30,916 bases of DNA. It comes from Pigoraptor chileana (Eukaryota > Opisthokonta > Filasterea). Numbering within the stretch: position 1 is the first letter of the stretch; every line of letters starts with the position of its first letter. The notes below the pieces were generated by a model, which saw only the letters and a list, made by a program, of their open reading frames with translations, was not told the origin of the DNA and made no database searches. Made by a program: the position numbers and the translations under genes. The stretch spans positions 1 through 30,916 of the forward strand of contig CALSCR010003016.1 of assembly GCA_943704495.1 (NCBI GenBank). Reading direction: 5' to 3'. Below are positions 20,756 to 28,031 of this stretch, piece by piece.

Positions 20756-23700
20756 ATGTCGGCGCGGCGTGGTTCTACTGCGCTTGCAGAGATGCTCAAG
20801 GGGAAACGCAGCGACAGTCTCAAAAAGGGTGGGTTAGGCTAAACAGAGCTCTTCTTTGTGCCATGCACGACCAGCACTTGCAATTCAACTCTTGGTCCGG
20901 ATTCATTCCACTTGCAGATAAGTTGTTGTTATTCATGCAATCGCGTTGCGCGTTGTTGTAAATTGAATTGAATGATGCAGACGATGGCCAACATCCGCAC
21001 CTTGATTTCGAGTTGGAGGAAGGCGTCTCCTACTTGGTGAAGGTGAGTTCTCCATCTTCATTTCACACCATGAAGCGTATTTAGTGGGTCGATGGGGCTC
21101 GCTGAACGCCGGTTCGATTTAGTGGCGTTGGTGTTCGGGACCTTTGCAAGAATATTGCGACAACCAGTAACAAGTCAGCGAGTACGCACTCCGGACCTAC
21201 AGTGTGCGGCCGCCTGGATCAGTAGAATCGTCCTTTTTTGAGGTCGCCTTTTTTGCATCCCGCATACTCGTCAGTTGTTGTTGTGCCAATGCAATTAAAG
21301 TTTGTTTGCCTTGACCCTTCTCCTGACACAATTGCATGCAATGAATGCAGTATCTCGGTGCGACTCCCATCACTGACAAGCTCAGCGTCGAATCTTTGCG
21401 AGCGAAGCTGGATGTAATGAAGGTGTGTACCGCCGGCCGTCTGGTCTCGGCTGACCGGGGCTGCATGTGCCTGACGTGTTGGTCTTCGGCTACCGGCGGC
21501 TTGGACTGTATGTTGTGAATGGATGCCATTTTCGTTGAAACAAAGACCAAAAACAGTATATGAGCCAGCCATATTTTCCGCGTCTAATCGCGTCTGACAT
21601 AAAACGTAGCGAATTCTGAGCGCGCGCCTTTATTATTCGTCTGCCACGTGTGGATGTGGGCTTGTCGTTGGTTTTTGCTTGAACATGCACTGAATATTGT
21701 GCCGTGTGACGATTGTGTCGCATGCGTGAGCACTATATTGCGGTCTCAGTAATATGAATCATAGTCGTGTGGCATCCATGCTACTCAATATGCCCAGAGA
21801 ACACCCACCCACACACCAACACACCTCACCCACCCACACCCACCCACCCACACACACCAATTAACACACAGCCCACACCCATTGTATTGACTACCGACCT
21901 TTCCCAATCAGTCAAAGGAATCAAAACCGTGCCAGCTGTCGATCTCCATACGCGGACTGAAAGTGTGCGACGAGAAGATGAAGGTGCGTGGGCTGGGATT
22001 ATCACATGCGGTGGTGTGAATGTATATGTGCACGCATATCAGTTGAATTCAATTGGCGCTTTCTCGCCAGTCAGTCAAAGCTCCACACACTATTCCTTGC
22101 TTTTTCGAGATTAAATTTGGCACGAGCACTGTGGACCATATTCCTTGATATACCACACGCATGCACAAATTGATTCCACATGCATGCACAATTGATACCA
22201 CACGCATGTACAATTATATTCCTTGATACATGCATGCACAAATTGATACCACACGCAATCCATGCACAATTATGTTCCTTGACACCACACGCATGCACAA
22301 TTATATTCCTTGATACCACATGCATGCACAATGGATACCACACGCATGCACAATTGATACCACATGCATACAGTTGATACCACATGCATGCACAATAATC
22401 ATATTCCTTGATACCACATGCATGCACAATGGATACCCACGCATGCACAATTATATCCGTTTGCGTAATAATCGACCCCTTCGTTTTTCTTGGCACGCTG
22501 CAGCATGTGCATTTTGATCATGCTGTCAGGAGCATCACTATCGTCACAACGCAGGCCGAGCACTTCCTTGCATATGTTGCGCGGGACAGCTCATCCAGCA
22601 ACTCATTCTCTGCGCACTGCTTTAAGAGCAAAAAGTATCCTGTGGGTAGCTCGCACACAAATAATTGCCCACATCAGATGTTGAAAAAGAGCTTGCGACA
22701 CGGAATCCTAAATCTTGTCTCCTTATCCTTTCTCTCTCGCTCTCTTGTTGTGGAGTCCATGGCACTGCGCCTAAGACACTTACTTGAATCCTACATCTCT
22801 CTCTCCCCCCTCATTGCGACACGTGGTTACCATCATCCGGGGCACTCCCACAGGTCGATACAATCGCTGCTGACATTGCGCGTTCATTCACCTTGGCCGC
22901 TCAGTATGAACAAAATCCCAAGGACAGAGTGGACCCAAAGATTGCATCAATGCGACGTGTGTCCACGGTAAGTGCGATAATCGGTGATGGGGCGAAGAGA
23001 GAGCGAGAGGAAACGTCAAATCTATCAGGCCGTAGAAAACAAAATGTCATGGAAATTACACACAACAGATACGAACCCCACTACAACCCGCTCACACTGT
23101 GAGTTGTCTTGGACGCGCCCGGTACAGGTGGGATCACCGCGGCTGACAAGGCAGGATTTTGAGCCCGTGGCACCCACTCTCCCATCTCCGACATGCGTGT
23201 CCGCGCGGCCGGCGTCCACCGCAGACACATACTACGAGCAGATTCACAAATCGGCATCCGACGATCAAGTGTACGACGTTGTTGACAGGAAGAAAAGCAA
23301 TCCGACCCCAGCGCGCCCTGGACATCCTCCGATGGCCCAGGGAGACTACGACCGGCCGTCGTTCCCGGACTACGACAAGCCCGTCGGACACAACCTCAAC
23401 TACGCCGAGGTTGCGTTTCCTGGCACAGCAGCACTGGCCACCATGCCCGGTGTCGGATCCATAGCACTGCGGCGCCTGTCTGCTGCAAGCACCATGCGGC
23501 CGCACCTGCCATTCCGTGACGGCGACAGAGAGAGAGAAGCCATCAAGAAGTCATCGTCTGTTGATGCGCTTGAATCGAGAGTTCCACAGTCGCCAAAGTC
23601 ACCGAGGACGCACGAAGTACAACCGGTTGCATTTACAAACACTTTTGCCGATGACTATGATTCGCTTCCCCCACAACGATCGATGTCGACCGACGCGCAA

Positions 23701-24351
23701 GAGGTGGACGAGGTGTATGGCACCGTCATTATTCGACGCTCCATAGAGGACCTTACCAGGGACTCGTATGACTCACTGGGGTCGGTACCTCAGTCGCCGT
23801 CACTGCCGCTACGGGCGTCCATCCAGGAGGACGAATCGGATGCTCCGTCGACATACGATGCCCTTCCACCACCACAAACACCACCAACAACATCAACATC
23901 AGCATCAGCCGCAGCAGCCGCAGCCGCAGCAATCGCTGCTACTGCTACTCAGATGCTGTCTCCGCCCGCTCTGCCCTCGCGCCTACGCAGACCCACCCTC
24001 GATGCGACAAGTCTCAAGGAACACCCACCGTCGATTGCTGTTGCATCCGGGGGCGTCGACCATTTGCAGCAGCCGCACGTGGGACGGCAGGATGCTGCGC
24101 CTGCGAGTGTTGCGCCGAGCACTGGCAACCTCCCCGCACCCTCGGTCTTCCGAGCCTCGAAGCCGCGGCTGTCGGTCGGATCGTGGGATGCGCCGCGACT
24201 GACGATTGCGCGTGCGAATGCGCTCAAGGGCGAGGTGTGTGGAACGTGCAGGGACCACTTCACGTGGGTCACGTGCAAGCAGTGCTCGTCCGAGTTTCCG
24301 GCGTCGGCTGCATTTGTGTATTGCGGGTACTGTGGAGTCAAGCTTGAATAA
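20756..24351 (+). CDS. PTB-domain adaptor with tyrosine motifs and a C-terminal zinc-ribbon-like tail
   Basis: Seven exons in phase encode 584 residues: 20756-20828, 20981-21042, 21351-21422, 21912-21983, 22504-22641, 22854-22967 and 23128-24351. Residues about 35-165 form a PTB/PID domain of the GULP/Dab/Numb type (GVSYLVKYLGATPI, QLSISIRGLKVCDEKMK, FLAYVARD, AHCFKSK, IAADIARSFTLA). No clear counterpart of the SHC phosphotyrosine-binding Arg is visible, so phosphotyrosine dependence is uncertain. Exon 7 encodes a disordered Pro/Ser-rich region with repeated tyrosine motifs (YEQI, YDVV, YDRP, YDKP, YAEV, YGTV, YDSL twice, YDAL) and a nine-Ala run. The last 40 residues carry three CxxC pairs (CGTC, CKQC, CGYC), resembling a zinc ribbon. 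A role as a kinase-regulated scaffold is inferred. I know of no family with this exact order. The start is uncertain. Confidence 0.82.
21786..21872. repeat. CACCC/CACA low-complexity tract
   Basis: Imperfect CACCCACA units lie in the adaptor intron before exon 4, about 40 bp upstream of its 3' splice site. Confidence 0.8.
22138..22456. repeat. Minisatellite with TGCATGCA cores
   Basis: About 12 units fill most of the adaptor intron between exons 4 and 5. A short unit of about 23 bp (GATACCACACGCATGCACAA) alternates irregularly with a longer one that adds TATATTCCTT. Almost every unit contains GCATGCA, a palindromic core. All three plus-strand frames are open over parts of it and give Met-His-Ala-Gln type repeats, but flanking splice sites show it is intronic. 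Confidence 0.92.
22749..22806 (+). repeat. Interspersed ~50-bp element, near-perfect copy, adaptor intron 5
   Basis: It reads TTGTGGAGTCCATGGCACTG and ends TACTTGAATCCTACATCTCT, with CT repeats before (22730-22746) and after it. It is sense to the gene and lies about 50 bp upstream of the exon 6 splice site. Confidence 0.88.
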
Positions 24352-24352
24352 A
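24347..24352 (+). terminator. Poly(A) signal AATAAA overlapping the adaptor stop codon
   Basis: The last codons read CTT GAA TAA, and the following A completes AATAAA. The TAA stop therefore lies inside the hexamer. If used, cleavage would leave a 3' UTR of only about 10-30 nt. Confidence 0.5.
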
Positions 24353-25043
24353 TACATAGTACGCCATCAACGATGATTGTGTTTTTATTATTATCCCGGG
24401 GTCCTAAGTGCCACCCAGGTGCAACCGCCTCTCTGTGCTATCTTCTCGCTTATGCCGGTCTATTTCTTCCTGACGCTTCACTCGTATTAGATAAATAGTT
24501 GATACAATTTAGACATAGTGTTAAGGTGCTTTTGTGACGCGATTGAGCTTTGTTTAAATGTCCGTCACGCGAACAACGTCGTACAAAGGGACATAGGAGC
24601 GCAGCTTGCAACGGGCCACGTGTTGTTGATAGCCGCAAACAAACAAACAAGGTGAAGTCGAATGTATTTTACACAACAGATTAGCACTCACGAGCGTTGA
24701 AAGCAAGAGAGCGAAAAAAGCGTGTGTGTGTGTGTGCATGTGCACGTAGAGACCCGCTCTACAAGATGACATGTTTAGGGCAAAGACAGTGGCGACGCGA
24801 GATTCGTTCCGTTAATTCACAAACTGCACACCCATGCATGCAGTGGTTGTGCGACGGTTACGGAAACTGGTGTATGTGTGTGCGTGTGTGTGCGTGTGCG
24901 TGTGGGGGTTGCACATATACACACACACTCCCTTCACACTTTTGCTTTGACAGACAATTTGAAAGAAAACGACGGGAAAAAGAATAAGCAAAGAGAATGT
25001 CCAGAATAAGAGGCAGAGAGAGTAAAAGGGATATGTCAGCCAA
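24353..25043. other. Convergent 3' region between the adaptor and SZRD1
   Basis: About 690 bp. It holds T-rich sequence at 24380, CA/TG tracts at 24720-24740 and 24872-24905, and one minus-strand segment (24554-24640) that reads like a short protein C-terminus (LRSYVPLYDVVRVTDI then stop). I cannot link that segment to upstream exons or a family. Confidence 0.4.
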
Positions 25044-25585
25044 CTACTGCGGAGATGGCCCAAAGCCCTTTCGTCCATCCGGTGGACCGCGCGGCTGCCT
25101 CACTGGCTCGGCCCGCTTTCCAGGCGAGTCCTCGGCAGTTTGTGCGGCCGGCACGGTGGGGTCAGTGCCCATAATGCGCGCCCTGGCACGCGCATACTCG
25201 GCCTGCATGCATTGTTCCAGTCGACCGCGCGTGAGTATTATAGATGAGCTGACAGGCACAAGAGGACAACTGTGGCATTATGGGTGGTATGCCTTTACAC
25301 GTGGCATCACAAGTGTGATACGTCGAACACAACACGAAAAGAAACGGGAAAATGAAAGAAGGTCGCATAGCTCACATTGAAACAGCTTCAAACAGCGCAT
25401 ATACATAATATACGCTACGCATGTTCTTACCTCACGCTCGGCGAGGCTCTTTTGTGTTGTTGCAGGCGAGTTTGCCGCGGGAGTTTGAGATGGCGACTTG
25501 CCATCGGTTGACGGGCGCTTGAGTATGCGCATCTGCAACCAATATATATGTATGTGTGTGTGAATATTGACAGAGAAAGAGGGAG

Positions 25586-25646
<61 letters not shown>

Positions 25647-26643
25647 TGTAGGTTTCAAGTTAGTGTCTTAGGCGCCATGCCCATGGACTCCACAAAGAGA
25701 GACCGAGAGAGATGTAGGATTCAAGTCAGTATCTTAGGCGCCATGCCCATGGACTCCACAAAGAGAGAGAGCGCGCAGGTGACAGTTATAGCCAGCGTAC
25801 ATTGATCATAATCAAGCGTTGGCGGTGTTCACCAGAGGCAGAGGAATGGACAATGGCAGGACAAAAGACGCGATCGCTGTTGATGATAGGCGCACACCGA
25901 GTGGCGGGTTTTCTGCGACCACTCACAACACCATGCAACGCGACCACTATCGGATCATTCCGGTTCTTCAGCTCTTCTATATGTGCCCAATAAACGCATT
26001 TGCATCTTCTTCTTCTCCCACGGCTGCAATAGCACACATGCTTGGGTAAAGTCAAGCCAAACGGACCAGAAGGTGCCAATCTTTTTATCGCAGTTACACA
26101 CCTGGGGAATGAATTCGACCTTTCCCGCGCCGGTCGAGTCCGGAACCACGGTTCCACCGGGCACCTCATTCAATCTGAGAGGGCGTATTCAAGAAACAAG
26201 ATGCGAAAGGGAAGAGCCAAGGAGTCACGCGACAAAGTTAAAACAATAAAATCAGAATTGCAAGTGGAAGACAGAGGGACTTTTGCAGACGATGTCGATT
26301 ATTACCTTAAAACAGTTTCCTCCTCTCTCTTTTGTTTGGAATCGAACGCCTGGGGTTGTAAAATTCACGACAAGTCATGAGCACCAGCACAATAAACAGT
26401 GTCACCGCATCCTGCCCGAGTCCACCAAACCACCCATCCACAGGTCGTAGATACAACACACACACACACATACACGCGTGCCTTCGAAGCAGCATTTCTC
26501 TCTGCCTTCCTACAGAAACATTCAAACTGTGCAGGAAAGCCCATCGTCAGCGCCACCGCACGCACTATAATATACCACAAACACAGCATCAAGAAACGCA
26601 CCCCGGCCTCCTCCGCAGCCTCCCAATCTTCAAAGTCTGTCAT
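25044..26643 (-). CDS. SZRD1: SUZ-domain protein, SZRD1-like
   Basis: SZRD1 is a small conserved protein with SUZ and SUZ-C motifs, which bind RNA in other proteins; its own role is poorly known. Five exons in phase encode 139 residues (human SZRD1 has 152): 26643-26602, 26349-26306, 26174-26102, 25532-25431 and 25202-25044. The match is order-preserving: an acidic start MTDFEDWEAAEEAG (human EESWEEAADSG), a charged segment, RILKRPSTDGK (human RILKRPTSNG), KSLAEREAEYARARARIMG (human KSLAQREAEYAEARKRILG), and a C-terminus with VRQPRGPPDGRKGF (human IRQPLGPDGSQGF). Exon 2 is the least certain because it rests on phase and splice signals. Two copies of the interspersed element and a GA/TA tract lie in intron 3. 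Confidence 0.9.
25583..25639. repeat. Compound (TA)n(GA)n microsatellite, SZRD1 intron 3
   Basis: About 13 TA units pass into about 14 GA units, then into two consecutive reversed element copies. It has the same parts as 6074-6211, with TA and GA in the opposite order. Confidence 0.93.
25646..25693 (-). repeat. Interspersed ~50-bp element, SZRD1 intron 3, copy 1
   Basis: It reads ATGTAGGTTTCAAGTTAGTG and ends CATGCCCATGGACTCCACAA, sense relative to SZRD1. It shares GGCGCCATGCCC with the neighbouring copy, where other copies have GGCGCTGTGCCC, so the pair probably arose by local duplication. Confidence 0.85.
25711..25757 (-). repeat. Interspersed ~50-bp element, SZRD1 intron 3, copy 2
   Basis: It reads GATGTAGGATTCAAGTCAGT and ends CATGCCCATGGACTCCACAA. 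It starts 65 bp after the first copy, with GAGA sequence between and after them. Confidence 0.87.
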
Positions 26644-26719
26644 ACTTGCACACGCCGCACGCGAGTGTTGCTACTTGGACCCAACAACGAGGACCAAGTG
26701 TGCAAACCGAAAGAAAAGA

Positions 26720-27148
26720 ATGAGTTTCTCAAATGTATGTACTTTTGTGCCCGGGATTCCAAGACCGCGGACGGACATCGAGGTCCGTGGTTGCGGATGG
26801 TCAGTGCATATCAAAAGTAGCCGAGATCTCGCCATGGAACTGGTATCACGTGCCAGTCAACAATGTGTTCGCCCAATCGGCAAACATTTTCATTGGATTC
26901 AAAGCATTCTCATGAATGAGCAGCAAAATGTTGCGCTACATTTCCCTCACAGCTGCGTGCAATTTCAAGCTGCCTTTGAGTTGAGAGTAGACTCGATTGT
27001 GTTCATTGTCGACTCACCAACACTATCTACGTATACCAAAACTGTAGACCAGCGCCTTTCAGGCAGTGCCTTCATTCCTTATTGCAATTGTAAAAGCGTG
27101 CACATAATGAAAAGCATTGCTGAAACGGATAAACATGATTTAGTTTGA
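26720..27148 (+). CDS. Hypothetical protein, weak single-exon candidate
   Basis: I do not recognise this gene. An open frame of 142 codons starts at an ATG 77 bp from the SZRD1 start on the opposite strand, which would keep the strand alternation of the window. The product would be a mixed hydrophobic/polar protein with scattered Cys and His and no visible domain. Against coding, other frames are open over part of the region, third positions are less GC-rich than in neighbouring exons, and no splice structure supports it. It may simply be upstream sequence of SZRD1. Confidence 0.22.
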   Translation: MSFSNVCTFVPGIPRPRTDIEVRGCGWSVHIKSSRDLAMELVSRASQQCVRPIGKHFHWIQSILMNEQQNVALHFPHSCVQFQAAFELRVDSIVFIVDSPTLSTYTKTVDQRLSGSAFIPYCNCKSVHIMKSIAETDKHDLV

Positions 27149-27282
27149 TTGCATTTCCTTTTTTAACAGTACGGCGGGCACAGCATCCCGCCAGTATTTG
27201 TTCCTGGGTAATTGCTACTGCAGTGAGTCGATCGTCGTTGGGTCAGTCTGGACGTCAGCGGTTGGCGCGCTTTCCTCCGTGA

Positions 27283-27822
27283 TCACGTGACTACGGGTGG
27301 TTGTGAAAATAATGGCCTTCCATACATAAGCCATACTGAAATATTTATTATACAGTTTGTGGAGCCACCGCCAAACACATGTTGACCCAACCCACACATG
27401 CACACACACACACACTCACACACACACCACACACACACACATAGACACACGACATTCGCACATACACACACATACGAGAGACATACAGACACATAAACAC
27501 GTATACACATACCCTTATTGGTGTCGCAATCGTCGCATTTATATACCCAATTTGAGAGTCTACCTTTTTGATTAAGATCAGAACAAAAAAGTGCATTGGG
27601 GTTTCCACCAGAATCTGCCACGGAAGGTGCTGGCCAACCGGCATGAAATTTCGCCTCTGAGCAACAACAGCCTGTCACCTTGACATTTTGTGCATAGGTG
27701 TTGCGAGTTAAAACTGTGGCCCATGCGTCCGTGAGTGGACCCTTCGTCTCCCTGTGATTAGCGACGCACGCCGTCCTGCAATGCAGTTGTGGATACGGTA
27801 AGTGCTCATCCACATCAACCAT
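27283..27822 (-). CDS. Hypothetical Cys-containing protein, two exons
   Basis: I do not recognise this gene. Exon 27822-27513 ends AATAAGG|GTATGT. Exon 27335-27283 follows AAATATTTCAG and ends in TGA. The phases agree, giving 120 residues. Visible features are a Cys cluster (VTGCCCSEAKFHAGW), a stretch GGNPNALFCSDLNQKG, and VYKCDDCDTNK near the end, which could bind metal or form disulphides. There is no evident signal peptide or membrane segment. The 197-bp intron is mostly CA repeats. The start Met lies 209 bp from the divergent RyR start, and further 5' exons cannot be excluded. Confidence 0.42.
   Translation of the reverse strand: MVDVDEHLPYPQLHCRTACVANHRETKGPLTDAWATVLTRNTYAQNVKVTGCCCSEAKFHAGWPAPSVADSGGNPNALFCSDLNQKGRLSNWVYKCDDCDTNKGMCIRVYVSVCLSYVCVCANVVCLCVCVWCVCECVCVCMCGLGQHVFGGGSTNCIINISVWLMYGRPLFSQPPVVT
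27392..27510. repeat. CA-rich microsatellite tract
   Basis: CACACA and CATACA units fill the intron of the hypothetical minus-strand gene. The long Cys/Val frames on the other strand are artefacts of it. Confidence 0.88.
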
Positions 27823-28031
27823 GACAGAGCTCAGCTCAGTGGATTGTTATCTGTCTCCTTCTGCGACAATATATTTACGTTCTCGTCAATGAGCTAAGCG
27901 GTTACAAACCATTGCCATTTGTGTGCGTGGGCGCCCAATTGCCAGAGTGCTTTTGCCCTAGTAGGGCACATCGGTTTTTTGTATTTTCAGGAGCAGTGTC
28001 ACGAAGAAGTGGTGGCACGGCCGACTGAGGA
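27823..28031. promoter_or_regulatory. Short divergent region upstream of the ryanodine receptor
   Basis: These 209 bp lie between the putative minus-strand ATG (27822) and the RyR ATG (28032). If both genes are real, this is a compact bidirectional promoter. If the hypothetical gene is not real, the RyR upstream region extends further left. Confidence 0.4.

Noticed and set aside
22138-22456. CRISPR-like array or coding repeat
   Set aside because: Units are contiguous and irregular with no unique spacers, the region lies between two protein-matched exons, and the genome is eukaryotic.
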